DNA of 64,000 bases from Ooceraea biroi (taxonomy: Eukaryota; Arthropoda; Insecta; Hymenoptera; Formicidae). Made by a program: the position numbers and the translations under genes. The stretch is taken from positions 744,001 to 808,000 of the forward strand of contig NC_039507.1 in NCBI RefSeq assembly GCF_003672135.1, given 5' to 3'. The notes beneath the pieces were generated by a model. The model saw only the letters and a list, made by a program, of their open reading frames with translations. It did not search any database and was not told where the DNA came from. Shown piece by piece: positions 1-14,800 of the stretch. The first letter of the stretch is position 1. The number at the start of each line of letters is the position of its first letter.

Positions 1-3000
1 GCAGAACCCGAATTTCAACAGTTCGCCTTTTTCAATACTAGAATAGGATTGCGAAATGCGTTTCAAGAGGAGATGGCTCAAGGTGAAGACAAGGAAGTAG
101 TTTTAATCACCCTTAAACGTCCACTCATATACATACAACCGATGGCCGTCGATAAAGCTATACTCGTCTGGTTAAATTACAAAAATGCATATGAATACTG
201 GAACGAGAAGCGATCTAACTTGAACAAGGAAGTTTTGACTGCCACGCAGCAAGTGTTCGAGAAAGTTCCGTTTGGGCAACTGACGAGTCAACTTAGTGCA
301 CCTCATCTTGGAACATTATTCTTGCAATTAACAGTCGACGATATGGGTATTTGCTTGCCGCTTAATCCTTTACCTCCGAATAATTGGAGATTAAATAGAG
401 GCCTCTATGGAGATGGAGAATCGCGAGGCGCTGTTGTGGTAACGCTTGAGAATACAAGTATATCCGCTTGCAGCAGCGGTAGCTTAGTGAGTAAAGGAAG
501 GTACGTATATATCGTACTTAATTTTTCTATGTTATATATATTCTTATATATAATTTTTCAGTTTTCTTTTTTCATATTTTATAATTGGTTTATTTTTTGA
601 ACGCATATCAATGTTTATTTGTGACTTTTTAGGTTCGTAGGATTATGCTTGAGATTTGCAGAAGACTTTGAGACTTCTCTGGACGATTGGAAACCAGATA
701 TGACCGATAGCAATATAATGAATTTATGCGTGGTGTCAGAGGGCACTTATGAAGTATGCAGTAGGACCATCGCGCAGAAGCAAGACAAGTCTGGTATGAT
801 GTGTATTTTTAATTCAAATAACATGGATTTTTATAGAAACTTATGTTAACGTTTTGTATCATCTCACGCGCTTTAATATAGAGCTTTAAAAGTAATCGAT
901 ATCTTTCTAGATAATGCTAAATGGATCTTGAATGTACAATGGCAAATGGAAGGAGTTGATATTCATCTTGATGTCAGTGTGGGACAGCAACTATCAGCTC
1001 TTGGACACACATTAACGATGCTGACTGGCTCCGAGGAGGAAGACGATATTCACGTTCCTCCAGATTATGACAGCGATGATGGAGATCAACCAGAAAACAG
1101 CACTAGCCAGGTTAAGAAAAAAGTATGGTTTAATTAATTTTATTTTCCGTCACTTACATATGAATCTTTCATTACAATTAAGTAAGTAATGTATATTGAA
1201 CAAAACAAGTTTATAAGTTTTTGCTTCGTTTTGCGAGTATGTAAGTTCTGCTTCTAATGCATTTATTTCGTATTGTATATATTAGACTGATATATGATAT
1301 TGAAATATCTTTAAATAGTAAGATTTTGAGATATCTTAATAATACACCTTAATATATAGTGATTGAGCATTAATGTTGAGGTAAAATAATTACTCAATTA
1401 TTTTTAAAACAACATTTCCTCATTAAAATTAAGAAGTAAAATTTATATTTGTAATATCTCAAAGACACTTATTAAAGATATTTCAATACTCGATTAGAAC
1501 TGCAAGGTATATTATTTAAATTGATTGTGCGTATTCATTCATATGTAGGAAAGCATCTTAATGAAGAAATCGAAGAATTGGACCGACAGTCTCCCAGCAT
1601 TTATCTTTGATCCTACGCTCGATGCAAAGAAGAGGTCGCAACTGATAGAAAAGGAAATGAACGAGCAAGCTAAAATCATAAATGATTTACGATCATTGGG
1701 CGCTTCGCACGGGACAATCGAACAAGAAATGAAACGGCTGCACGAGTTAGAAGCGATGGTATTCAAAGATTTTAGAAGGTACGTCAGATAGATAATTTCT
1801 TTTTCTTAATCATATATTTTAATTTTTAATATATATCCTCATGTCATCAGGGATATGATACAGAAATTAAGGAGACAATCCGTTAAAGCTTCCGGTATCA
1901 AAGGTAAATTAGGTCTAGGCAGCAAAACGAATGCGTATCGCTCGAGATCGTTCATCGTACCATCGCCCACGCCTGAACATCAGTTAGAAAGCCCGGAGGA
2001 CATGAATACGGAAATTAATTCAGCAAACTCGGCTAGTTACGAAAGCAGTCCTAGAAGCGGTCCCAGTAGGTACGTCATACATTTCATACCTTTAATTATA
2101 AAGTATACCTAAATTATACCTTAATTATAATTATATCTAACTAACATTACAGATCAGCTTCTCTGCGAGTGAGAGGACTTGGCGGACCGCGAGTTACTTT
2201 CAGCGACACCCATACGATGTGCAGGTACAATTAAAAACTTGCTCTGATAACAAAGCTATGTATGTTAAACGTTTACAATTCTCGTTAGGCAATCGTCCCT
2301 ACCGAGCGCCAGTTCAGACTTGAGTTTACCAGAGGGAGAGTTGGAGTGGCCAGAAACTATCGAGATAGAAGGAGAACGAGTAGAATTGAGAAAAAAGAAT
2401 AGGGATGTTAGTTGTACGTCCAGTTACGACAGTATGGAAGGAAAGTGCGTATTGCTGAATAATAATTCGGACGAGTGTAACATACAAGTTACTATCAGAT
2501 ATGTCAATTACCGTTATCGTTATTTTGTAGCGCACCGTTACTTGATTCGTTCAGCAAGGAGCAAGCTTCCTCGACGTCATCTCCGTACATTACATCTCAG
2601 AAAACTCAGGAACCTAATATAGATTTCGAGCTTGATGTCAAAGTTTTGATCAACAGCGGAAAATGTGTGTTACATACAAAGGATCCAGGAAAGGAAGATG
2701 AAATTAAACTGTAAATATCTATAATGTATATTGTATTTTTTAATTTAATTATTATGTCAACTTTTATTGTAAGAAATGGTTTTATAGGTATATGTTTTAA
2801 ATTTATATATTCTATAATAAATTCCGTATTTCATTTATAGTTTGAGTCGAATGAAGAAAGAACGATCATGCTCCGGCGGCACATTCGAATTTCAACCTGG
2901 CAGTCCTAGCAGTAGCAGAAAACACTTAAATAGTAAAGAAAAACCGTCGACAACTAGCACGTCTCGATTGAGATATCTGCAGCATACAAATGTGCCTTTA

Positions 3001-6000
3001 GTAGATTTAACGATTTTTCATATTCCTGGCTTAGATGTGAAGGTAAAACAACACTCTCGCTTACGATTGGAGTGTTAGGTCTTCGAACAACAACATAAAG
3101 AACAAGTTGCTTTGCAGGTTCATTACGAATCTAAGACTCTTCCGGAGGAATCATTATCTCCTCGTGTATCCGCCGAGAACAGCTTACTGAATCCAATTAC
3201 GATGACGATGCTCAGAAAATCCAGCACCAAGAAGGCCAGTCTATTCGCTTGGATGACTCTTCAAAGCATTCCAGAGGAAACTATCATTAGTCCTCACATC
3301 CTCGAGTTTTTAGAGCAAACTTTAGAACCAATCCCGAGCAAGAACAATTTCCAGAGCAACGCGCAAACGAGTGCTGGCTTTTTGGAAAATACGGAGAACA
3401 CATCGTGGGCTGCCACCGCTGCGAGTAGCAACTATGTGTATGCTAGTTTTCCGGTCGATGTCATAGTGTACTTTCACATGCAGCCGTCCACTTTTAGGTA
3501 ATAAAAGAGAATATCGACGATGAATTTTGTTGATATTTATTAATAAATCTCAATTTTGTTGTAGATTTTCATGTTTACCAGTCTCGCGAGTAGAATGTAT
3601 GCTACAATTGCCATCTCTTGACATTATCTTTTCATCGAAACGTGCCGAGGAAGAATTAATAGAGTTTCGAGAATTTAAATCGCCAACAGCGGGCAAGGAA
3701 ACCGGTTCAGCCATTGGTGGATTATCCGTTACAGGCTGTTTAGCTGATTTTTCTGTTTATATCTTTCATCCGTACGGTGGCGGGAAAAAGACCGGGCTGA
3801 AAGAAGCGCAATGGTCACCGTTATCCGACAGTGAGAGGAAAGATTCATTGAGCATCAACGTCGAATTCGTAAAATTTCATTTGTCGAGAAGCAGGAAATT
3901 GAACTTTCAAAGCGAGCAACTTAAGAAGCTCTCAGATACCAGCCGTGCTGTCATACGATTTTCAAGTGCGTATTATAATATATGATAAAAATATAGTGAA
4001 ACCATCTTCAAGAACACTTCAAGAACTAATAAATTAATTAATTTTCAGCTATTATTGATATTGGATCTGCTTCATTTAAATACGATATGCGCCGATTGAC
4101 AGAAATCTTGGCTTTTCCAAAAGCTTGGTATCGACGCAGCATAGTGAGACGTCTGTTTCTGGGAGATTTAAGTTCAGCTACCGCGTACCCTGAGGAGGAC
4201 GGAAGTCGTCCGTTAAATCAAGAAGAAGCTGTCATGGGTAGCTCATTGTTAAAGCATTACGATAGACACACGTGCGATTCATTGTCGAAAAACGCGCCCG
4301 AGAGGAGTCCTGTATTGAATAGAGAAAAGTTGAAATTAAGCTTGGAAAATGAGATGCCAAGGCCCGCACGATTGAAGGGTATCTGTCTTCGCGTAATTTA
4401 CGCAATTTTATATTTATGTGTATTAATTAATATAATGTATTTAATGTATCACGTTTGTATCAGACATTGGAAGAGGGTGGAGTTTCACCACGGACAAGCA
4501 AGTATCAACCGAGGTCAAATTGAGAGAATCTGCATGGGAAACGTTGGTGTTGTTTGCCGTGAACTTTACGCGCTTAAACGTGCACATGAACATGGGCAAT
4601 GTAATGGGCAACGTTAGCTGGATGACAAAGGATTTCAGATCAGACGGTAGATTGTCGATCGGTAGCACAGGATACAAAAATTTGTACATAGGCATTGGTC
4701 TGGGAGGATCGAGTCTAGATGCGAAAGGCGGTATAGTCGGTGGAACGATTGAATTAAGTAGAATTGACACTTACAGTGAGTCTTCCAATAGTTAAATGAT
4801 TTGTATCAATCAGTTATGTCGTGACGTTTGATTTATTATCATACGTTTTCTTGTGCGTTTTATAGTACATATCCGAGAAGAGCCTGGAATAGAACCCGAT
4901 CATACTGTAGGATTGAAATTATTCGCATTGGAATTGCGTTTGGATTACATGGGAACTAGCGTGTTAATGTCTCGAGTGTCTTCGTTGGATGTCACTCTTA
5001 GAGACGAGTGGAAGATTAATCGCAGCAGCAGTGGAGATGCTTTCATGCCAACAAGAAGGTATGTTTTTATTTAGTAGCTAATTCTGGCAATAAATATTGC
5101 AAATTTAAATTGCATAATTAAAAATGAATTATTATATATAAATATTTAAGTAAAATGATGTTTATGCAGGCCTGCGATCATTTTCATGCATGGTGATCTG
5201 GGTTGGGATCAACTACAGATTATGATTAGTAAGTCAACGACAGCCGACCTGCTGAAAATGTTTTATAAACTGGATGAGTTCTTCAGCCAACAGTTTAAGA
5301 GCAGCAAACGCGTCTTTAGCTCGTTGCAACCGAAACATCAGAGGATAAACAACAGCAGTTTTAGAAAGAGACAACAAAAGAAAAAATACGCTGCTGATGG
5401 TAAACTCAAATTGTTTATAACGCTCTCGTCATTTTTACATGAGAAATTTGTGCGATCAATTAATCAAAGTTAATGCAGGAGGTCCATGGAGTTTAAATCA
5501 GACTGCAATATCAGACGCCAGACATCACAGACATTGGCAAAGAGTGTTGGCGCAAGTGGCTGGTCTTCAATTAGGAAGCTTAAGATTCTCTTTACCGTCG
5601 ACCGGCACTGTTCTTGGTGGTACAATGGAGCTTCATGGCTGCAACATCAGCCTAGCATGTTTCCATGGAATCAATTTCAAAAGCAAAAGTTGGGCGTTGT
5701 TCTCGCTAAAGGAGCCTTGCATAAGTTTCGCTACAGAGGCCCAAGAAATCCCAAGTGTTGAAAGTAAATAGCATCAAAATTGAGAACACATTCTTATCAC
5801 AGTAATGTTATCATCAACATGTTACACAAGTTGACAATATCTTTTTTACAGCACCCAACACGTGTGACGTTCATGTCGTACAAACATTAACCATCAGTTT
5901 GGGTCACCAGCAGGAGCAACATGCGAGACACCACTCCATGGCAACCGTTTGCAGATTAAGCCGCAGCGTTCTGTTCCCACCTCAATTTAAATCTTTACAG

Positions 6001-8041
6001 GAATGGTTCCATTACGCGTTTGCTAGTAGCGAAATTGATGGTACGTGTTCGAATTCGTCGTCGAGAGTGACTTCGTTGTCGCTTCTCCATTTTTGCAAAA
6101 TTATACTGGTTTTATACATTTGTCAGATTTGTCCTTATCCTTTTAATTTGTTCTCTCGTTCTACAGCGGTGGATAGATTTCCATGTGTCGAGAGAGACAG
6201 GATGGATAGCATGATGACTGACGGTAACAGCGCATCGCGTGGACGAAGCACATCTGCAACATCCGGCAAGCTGCAGGAACACTCGCACACGCGTGAAGTG
6301 ATATTCGCCCTGCCCTCATTGCAGCTACATCTGAAAACTGAACACTTACAAACCGCTCGCACACCGGATGTCATAGGTATGAGAGTTGAAAACAAAATGT
6401 TTTTGCGCATTTTAATCGTAAATAATCGTAAAAATTGGTGTAATTATATATTGAATATATGATTGCGTTACTTGCTTGTTTTTCGAGTAAGATAATCACT
6501 GTGCAATTTTTATGAAAAACCAAAGTGGGTTAATTGTAATGATGAACGTATACCATATATACGTATACAATAGACATTTACTATGTACAACAATTTCATT
6601 TGCAAGTTTTGTATACTGAGAGTTACATTGACAAGTCTGTATCGTCAAACTCTTTCTTTTTATTGTTTTAAGCACAAAGCATAATACTACTACGTGTTAT
6701 CTTTCCTCGTGTTAATTATTCTGCAATTGGTTCTCTTTCATGTATTTTTAGGACTTCCTAAGCATATTTTGTATAGTAAGTATGGAATGAAGTTTATTAT
6801 GTTTGGAACGGTAAGGGTTGTTACAAATTTGTACGCTTTACGCAATGTTAAGAAAATGCTTGAACAATATCTGTCAGTCGATGTAATGTTCGTTAATATT
6901 TTATTTAATATAATCCATAAAGTACTGAGAAATTTGAAAGATATTGATAAACAAATTGAAATTTATTCAGTTCTTTTAATTTACACCTTGCGGTAAGATA
7001 GTTTTATGTGTTTGCACGAGATATATAATATAGGTGTAAATTTATAGCTAAAACTTTTTTATTCGCGAGAGTAGAAATTCCTATCGTTGTTTGATTAAGA
7101 TAGCATAAACTAGCAATGCAAATCAAAAGCATGAGAAACTAATTGTACCACTTGGTAGATTATTTGAGAATATATACATGTGATATATCGCTCTAAATTG
7201 TTCCATATAACTACAAAATAATGTAGCGTAAAGAAGCGTTCAAGCTTAAAAATTCTTTTTTTAAAATTGCCGTTATTATATTTTATTATTCTCCTATTTA
7301 TAGGCGAGAAACCATTAGTCGAGTGCAGTTTCATAACAGAATTTGAGGATCACATATTCGTTACCGTTGATGCCGAAGCCTTTTTCTTCCTGCATGATCT
7401 CATCACGTCATACGTAAAAGAGAAAGAGAGAGTGGTAAGATTCTTCAGATCGCGAATATGTCTGACACGGTTTTCAGTATGAATCTCATCTATCTAAGTA
7501 AAACAGTAACTTATTATTATTTGTTTTTGCAGCACACGATGCAGAATATGAGTGCCAGAGCACACAGTCCCGATCCTCAGGAGAAGAAGAGTGCAAGCGC
7601 GGGAGCGGGGGCTAACGTCTCTAGTGTGTCCTCCGTCACTTCCGAAGATGAGAAGAAACGCAAGCAGTTTGATCCGGCTGAGATGTTCATAAAAGATTGG
7701 CGATCATATAGATGTAAAACGTGGCATTTAGAACCGACAGTACGGTAAGTAATGCAGCGATATCTTTTCAACGTCGTACCGTTGTAGCATATATAATATT
7801 TATTGCGTTATTTTTATCAAGGCTGCTATCGTGGGCCGGTAAAAGTATAGAACCCTACGGCATTGATTACATCCTTCAAAAGCTTGGGTTTTCCCATGCA
7901 CGCACGACGATACCAAAATGGATACAACGAGGATTTATGGACCCCTTAGATAAATTACTCGCCGTTCTTATGTTAAGGATGGTGTTGGCAGTTCGCGAGG
8001 AGACATCGGACGAGCAGAAGGAACATAAGAGAGAAAAGTAA
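1..8041 (+). CDS. tweek: Bridge-like lipid transfer protein 1 (KIAA1109/tweek), C-terminal 21 exons
   Basis: This is the C-terminal part of a very large bridge-like lipid transfer protein that family knowledge places at membrane contact sites, moving phospholipids in bulk; fly tweek acts in synaptic vesicle recycling. The 5' part lies outside the window. My exons: 1-500, 633-793, 911-1122, 1549-1778, 1851-2069, 2153-2224, 2289-2444, 2531-2710, 2841-3042, 3118-3497, 3565-3965, 4049-4378, 4464-4775, 4866-5058, 5170-5399, 5479-5763, 5852-6040, 6167-6376, 7304-7434, 7533-7744 and 7822-8041. They join in one frame to 1674 codons and a TAA stop. Diagnostic stretches are VECSFITEFEDHIFVTVDAE at the exon from 7304 and TTIPKWIQRGFMDPLDKLL near the end; both closely resemble vertebrate KIAA1109. 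The third exon has a second in-phase donor after 1110, which would remove four residues. Identity is secure; individual splice sites are hand-called. Confidence 0.93.
6752..6775 (+). other. tweek: Candidate 24-nt alternative microexon of tweek
   Basis: Inside the 927-bp intron 6377-7303, a pyrimidine-rich acceptor (tgtatttttag) is followed by 24 nt and then a consensus donor, GTAAGT. The flanking exons meet in phase 1 and 24 is divisible by three, so inclusion keeps the frame and inserts LPKHILYS between the glycine and EKPLV. A 100-codon open frame overlaps the same place but has no recognisable protein content. This is inference from splice signals only; it could be a chance pair of sites. 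Confidence 0.35.
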
Positions 8042-10000
8042 TACCAGGTGGACTTTTCTTTGTTTTAACGAAAGCATCGAATGTACAGGATATGATCTCA
8101 CGGTATATATATCGGAATATTATGTATTAGCGGTGCAACCGATAAAAAAAAGACCATAATAACATTATAGTATTATATTACTTAGGACGTGATAAAAACC
8201 CACGCGCAAAGCAACACGTCAACTGTGTATAAAATTTTCTTTTCTATTGTTCGCTTAAGGGAATTAGCTCCAAACTAACTGACACTAAATAATATAATTG
8301 AAGGGAAGAACTATAGTGGTTAACAATACGATCATTCTTGATAAAGAACTACGAAACGTATTTTTAAGCACTTATGTTCAGAGGTATATGTGTTACACGA
8401 CGTATTCCAATAGAGATTTGTAAGAAATGTAATTAAATATATCCTAACAATGTGTATCCAACTAACTGTATATTACTGATACACGTAGCGTGTAAAGCTT
8501 GTTTTAGTCGTTTACGTTTTTTTTTATTGCAATTTTTATTTATCGTATACGTTTTTTTTATTGCAATTATATAACAAAGAATATCATATCATTTTAATAT
8601 ATTTTAATTATACTTTTGTATTATAGTATGATCACAATTATGTATATAATTATAATTGATTAATTAAGTTTGGCCAAACTATAATATTATCTGTTTCTTT
8701 TGTCTTCGCGAATTGCAGGGTGTCATGATATAATTATTATCTATAATAGCGCATACATTCTAAAGACAATTTTCTATGTACAAATTATACATGCATATGT
8801 TTCTACGTGGAAATGTGTGAAAAATATGTTATGTATCTTTATCGCGCTAGTTATAGGATAAAATGCGGAATTAATGTTTACTATATCATTCCATCACGTG
8901 TTGTTCATTACAAGTATGAATTTATAAACTATTTTAAATTTCGTAATATAAATTATACATATAATTGTATGGATTATACTCTTTAAAGATTTAGATTATA
9001 AAAGTGCCGTCTGTGATTCTTCCGTATATAGTATTGTGTATAAACCGTTTGCTATGACTTATTTGTTTATAAAACTTTCTTGAAAGTAACTGCTTCATAT
9101 ATTTTAAGTGTATACAAATAGGTCTCTGTAATGTGCTTCTATCATTATTATAGATCATAGAAGAAAGAAATCTAGAACAATTTCTTGTTCATTTGAATAA
9201 TGTAAAAAATTTTATATCGATAAATGTGTAAATACATATGAAATAGAGTTGAAGTGATTAACATTTATCTCTAATATCTCTAATATTTATCTCTACCAGT
9301 ATAAATATTCTGGATTGTATGTGATGTATCCTTTATAAACATTTCAATGAAAAACGACTAGATATATTCCATGCCTTTCTTTTGTAAAACAAATTTTATC
9401 AAATGTACCCGAAAATTTACAATTGCTCAATTATGAATTTTTTCTTGCTTTAATAGCAATATGTACTGATTACATACCAATTGAAATAAATGTGCATTTT
9501 TAAATATCTTTATATTTATATACTTTTATTTATCTGAAAATATATATTATAATGTATTTTTGCGTTATTTCTGTATTGATATCCTCAAGCTTTTACAAAA
9601 AAAGCTTTCCCGGTATTCAAAGGATTTATTTCTGACGTCATCTTGAGTAAATTTATGTGTTAATTTTTTTTATTTCTTAGTATTCTTGAAGCTACAAAGG
9701 TTTGAGGAAAACTGGGAAAAAGTACTTTCAGAAAAAGGAAGCAAAAGATAAAACTAAAATAAAGAGAGAAAAAAGTGATAAAATAAAATTATAAAATAAT
9801 ACTTTTGAAAACTTATTATTTCGTTAAATAAAACTGAATTCAAAAATTGCCTTCATAATTACACGTTACATATGTGCGTACGTCGTGAGATCATCCCCAC
9901 TCCATCCCTACTCAATGCTATCGCATGCTATCACATACCATTTCTGGCATCTATGCTGAGTGAATGAAGCGAGTCACCGACATTATTTTCAAGAGAGTAG

Positions 10001-10024
10001 TCTCTCTCTCTCTCTCTCTCTCTC
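10001..10024. repeat. (CT)n microsatellite
   Basis: Twelve uninterrupted TC dinucleotides are visible here. Confidence 0.95.
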
Positions 10025-10118
10025 GGTTCAAGTAGTTTTCTAAGTTAGCCGGCTAACCATTTTCTTTAAATCAAAATAGTGAATCAACACTTGTCAGAAA
10101 AACTCTTTATCTCTTTCA

Positions 10119-10154
10119 ATTTTTTACAAATCTAAATTTAGATTTGTAAAAAAT
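10119..10154. repeat. Perfect 36-bp palindrome
   Basis: The 18 bases from 10119 (ATTTTTTACAAATCTAAA) are followed directly by their exact reverse complement, with no spacer, so a single strand would form a loop-free cruciform arm. It lies between two genes and shows no target duplication or open frame. It could be a deletion remnant of an inverted-repeat mobile element or a chance AT-rich palindrome. Confidence 0.8.
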
Positions 10155-10998
10155 GAAAAGATATATATATATATAATAAATGATAAAATAGTTAAACTAT
10201 ATGGTATAGGATTTATAAATAAAAAAGCCAGGTTTACAAATATCTTTTATGTAATTATAAATCTGTCTTGTATATGTTTGATACTTGATAAAAGTATACA
10301 ATATACATTGATTTATATAAAAACGTAGATATGAAATCGCTCATTAATAATAATAGTGTATTCCATTAGTTTGCCGAGAGTTAATTATGGTACATTATTA
10401 CGCGAAAAAATATAGTTATGTGCTTAAACAGTTTTATGCTCAATAATATACTTGCTATACATTAAACATTAGTCTTGAGAATTAATAAAATTTGTAATAT
10501 TGTCATTCTTACAACATTACATGCCGTAAATATATTTGATATTTAAACAGATAAAGTTTTTTGTAAATTTCTTTTTTAACAATCTTCTGTGTAATAATGG
10601 CCATATATAATTTCAGTTACGTGCGAGAATGGACTTTTAAAATAAGAAATACACAGAAAAACTATTTATGAGTTCTCGAGGGATGTCGTCTCGATAAATA
10701 ATCTGTACATAATATCCTATATCGGAATTCAACTGCAAATATATACACACTGGATACACATTTACTACTTCGTTCATCGTATTACAGATATACATAAAAT
10801 TTTACAACCCCATATTTGTTTAGAGTTTCTAGCTGCCGCGTTTGTTTTATCAGCTCTGTAATTAGTCAACGCGAGCTGTAACGAGCTCTCATGCGTGATC
10901 GTTTTATGTCACAGCCGTTTACAGTTCCCCAGTTTTATTTTTCGCAAAGGAATGAATATTAACTACTTCATTCGCATTCCCGCGTATGTGTAAATCTA

Positions 10999-11001
<3 letters not shown>

Positions 11002-11035
<34 letters not shown>
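11002..11035. repeat. (TG)n microsatellite
   Basis: About 17 GT/TG dinucleotides run without interruption. Confidence 0.95.
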
Positions 11036-11038
<3 letters not shown>

Positions 11039-11821
11039 GTGTTTGTATATAAGTTGTATATAAGTGTGATACAATAGAATTTATTGATTTATTCGATCAT
11101 CATTACTATAAGAGTATATTTGGATTAGCAAAAATAAATTTGTATTAATATCGATATTCATATTCATGATATTGATCTTAATAAGGCAACACAGTATAGG
11201 TCCTCTGGTTTGTATTATTTTTAGAATATTTCATTTGAAGTCAGTCTTTGCAAATGTAAAGTGTCGTGTATCATAAAACTTCGGCTATTGTGCCGTATAA
11301 AATTTAATTCGCGTATGCTGTAATAATATGATATGTAACTGATCCAATAACGTTCGGGGAAAATCGTTCCGCCGTGATATCTCGATATCATAAAGTTCGA
11401 AGCAAAAAGATTGAATCAGAACTAGTTAAACACAATTTACAGGTAGAAGAAACGATGCATAGCGATTAGTGAAAAATCTACAGCTTGAATTCTCAGATAT
11501 ATCCGCAACCTTGAAGTTACAATTATCTAAAATAATACAAAGTCTTTTATGACAACTGTTTACAATAACGTGATAATTTCTCGCTGACAAGGAAGGATAC
11601 GATTTCCTTCTCTTCTGTTAGTATTACATACTTGAGATTTAATTAGTACTCTCCATTATATATATCATATATTAGTACTCTCTTGACACAAAAGTTAGTT
11701 TTCGAGATGTAAGTATGAGTTACATTCCCCTCCTAAAATATCTTTTTCCGTAATACTTTTGCAGCGCGTTTCGGTTCACGCAAATCCCGATCCGGAAGCG
11801 TTCGAAGAATTTTCGATGACA

Positions 11822-14800
11822 TCACCGACCGGCACATTTGATCATTCCTAGTAACACGAATATGCTGAATACTTTGGATAGCTTGTGCATCCAATACAAC
11901 CTGTAATATAGTGATACATTATATATGTAGTAGTAATAGATTGATGATCAATTCATTATTTTATTATAAATGAATAGTTAAACCGGAATAGTTAAGACTG
12001 GCGAGCTTACCTCGATAAACGGTTCCGAGCTTTATTTAACGTATCTGGATTGTCCTTCAAAATATATTTTCTAATTCCTAGCATGTACTGATGCAAATAC
12101 GTATCCCAATCTAAACTTTTGATATCTACATTGAAATCATTACAGCCTTCCGACGCTTTCACAAATTTCACCAGCTTCGTCATATTCTCCGCGTAAAATT
12201 TCCATTCATTCATCGCGAAGAACTCGCCGGTTTTAGCGGCGCGCTCGAATCGTTTGGTAATTTTCATCATTCTGAAAAAGGCCGACGCGTTAAATGTGTT
12301 ATTTATAAATGAGGCTAATAAAATTAATTATATTATAATATTTTTACGCGATTCAAAGGCGAAAGGATACTTACATTGGTTTGCAGCCTTGTACCCTTAA
12401 TATAAGGTCTACGATGAACGCGGGCAAAAAGTGCAATGTAGCTACCATGATAGCATGAATAAATTTATTTGTCCTAAACGTGAAATCCGGATACCACATC
12501 ACGTACTTTGACGGGGATTCTATAGCATGTTTTCTCGTGAGATATCCAAATTCGCGCCATCTGCGAAAGAAGCATTTTTTACTTTCACCATGTTGCAACT
12601 CGCCGATTTACTAACGGATACTCACGTGATAGGATGCACCACGCTGCTGGTGCAATTATAAATCTTAATCACATCTGTATGTTGCATGACATTATGCCAG
12701 GACGCGCAGATCAATGTATCGACCACGAAATCGACAGGTACAACGTCTACTACTAAGTTTGCGTCACACACGATACTTCGAATGGTGCCTCTACCTATCT
12801 CCGTCATTATACCTATCAAATAATAAAATATTATGTATTATATATGTACGTATATTGAATAAATCAGAAAATCGTGGCAACGTTTCGGCAGATTACAAGT
12901 GTCATATATACTAACGCCTTATGTTTAGTACATATAAAGATAAAAAAGTAACGTAAATCCTTGGTAAAGAGAACATAGTAAATAACTTTTATCGGATTTT
13001 CGTGTTCATTACGATAACGAATATGTTATAATCGGTCAGTCACATTAATCGCGTTTCTTCGTATCTCTGTAATAACTTTCCACGAAGAAGCGCTTGTTCT
13101 TCTTGCACAATACGTTCTCGGTTTACAAACAGTTATCGATCTAGTTTTTTTAACCAACTAACCCCGGTTTATTAAAGTCACACAAATAATCGAAATAAAA
13201 AATTTGTAAATTTACGGTATTTCAATCTCGAGTAAACACGGAATCGAGCTTGATTATTATGCTCGATACCTGTAATACCGCAGACGTTGTCTATCCAGCC
13301 CGGAAATGGTTCCTGATACGCAGCACAGACGATACTTGGTCGTACGATCGCAATCGGTAGACCCTTTCCTTTAGACATTACGATCTGCTCCGCCAGACCC
13401 TTGGTCAAAGTATACGTGTTGGGATGCTTGCCGATCAATCTCTTCTCTATTATTTCTATCGTCTCGTCATCTAAATTTTCGCACATGTCGATCACCGTGT
13501 ACGGTTTCACCTGTGTGCTGTAACATTAGCAAGAAAAGTTTTTTCTCCGCCACTTCTAAACTTGTAAACTTGTAAAGTGCTACTTGAATATTTTTCCCGA
13601 TAAAAAATTCATTTCCTCAAGGTCTCGTACATGCGTACGTAAACACAGCTATATATCACAATTCGACTGCAATAGAGCCGGCAATAGAATGATATTGATC
13701 AGAAGTCTTTTTTTGTGCGGATTTCTTTAGCAAATGCAGAACTTTGTATTAAGAATTAATGCAATTTGCATTTGAATTTTGCTAAAGAAATACAAACTTT
13801 AATAACGTTTTAAACTCAAATACCAATTAAAAACAAACATCAAAATAGAAATGTCACGTGGTCAGTCAATTCAATGGATTTAATAGATTTAAGCAATTAG
13901 CTAAATAATTAGCTAAATAATTAAAAGTAGCAGATTTAAGTTTGTTATTTATCTAAGTAGTAATAATAATAATGATAATGAGCATTGACTTACTTATATG
14001 TAAGTTGCGACTATAAATACCGGCCTCAGAGTACCATGCGTAAGTAGAAAAAAAAAGACTCACGTGTATATCAACTCTCCGATTTCTCGTCGATCGGCAT
14101 TACTGTAGGCTGTGCTGACGTGAATGACGCTGATGAGGTTCGTCATGCGCTTGCATAAATCCAACATGCGATCCGTGCCCCGTGTGTTGAGATTAACCGC
14201 CACTTTTAGCGGCTCGTCAAAGCGCACCGTGGCCGCGCTATGAAAGACGATATTAACTCTCTGGATCAAGAGATCCTTGTCCGCGGGTTGGAGCCCGAGC
14301 TCCGGCAGGCCCACATCACCCTTCACGGGGAAGATCTTGCTGAGGGCGGCAGGAAATTCCGATCGTATCCTGTCAAAGACCTGCGATCAGGGGAAACACG
14401 GTTCGCTTCGTTTTCGCTCATCGATGAAAGTGACGGTGAAGTGATCGCGCGGTATCAGAGACACAACGATCTCCTGTTTCTCGAATCAACGCGTTATTTC
14501 ACGCGGGTGTAATAATAATCGTGAGAACGGCAACAGTCGCGAGACCTTTCGTCGTAGATATTGATGGCTCTTTGACACTTTATACATGAGACTCGCGCTA
14601 CACTCGAATCAATATCATGTTAATTTAACATGCGTGCATGCGTCATTACACAGGTCCGTTGAGAAATGTCAATTCGACATGAATAATTGCAGCGCGAATC
14701 CCATGTCGTTTCGGTGCAACGTAAAACTGATAGGAAAGAAGAAAGGCTTGGTGCGAGGACAAGCTTGTACAAGCTCGTGATACGTGGTACGTGGTAATAA

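Larger units (their letters stand above)
8042..11821. other. Convergent intergenic spacer with 3' UTRs
   Basis: No gene is supported in this AT-rich stretch between the tweek stop and the stop of the minus-strand reductase. It should hold both 3' UTRs. An ATTAAA polyadenylation-like hexamer for tweek lies at 8432-8437; an ATTAAA on the minus strand lies at 11637-11642. The spacer also carries a CT microsatellite (10001-10024), a 36-bp palindrome (10119-10154) and a TG microsatellite (11002-11035). Confidence 0.7.

Noticed and set aside
6694..6996. 100-codon frame in a tweek intron
   Set aside because: As a whole it has no family content and overlaps intron sequence; only the 24-nt microexon candidate within it was kept.
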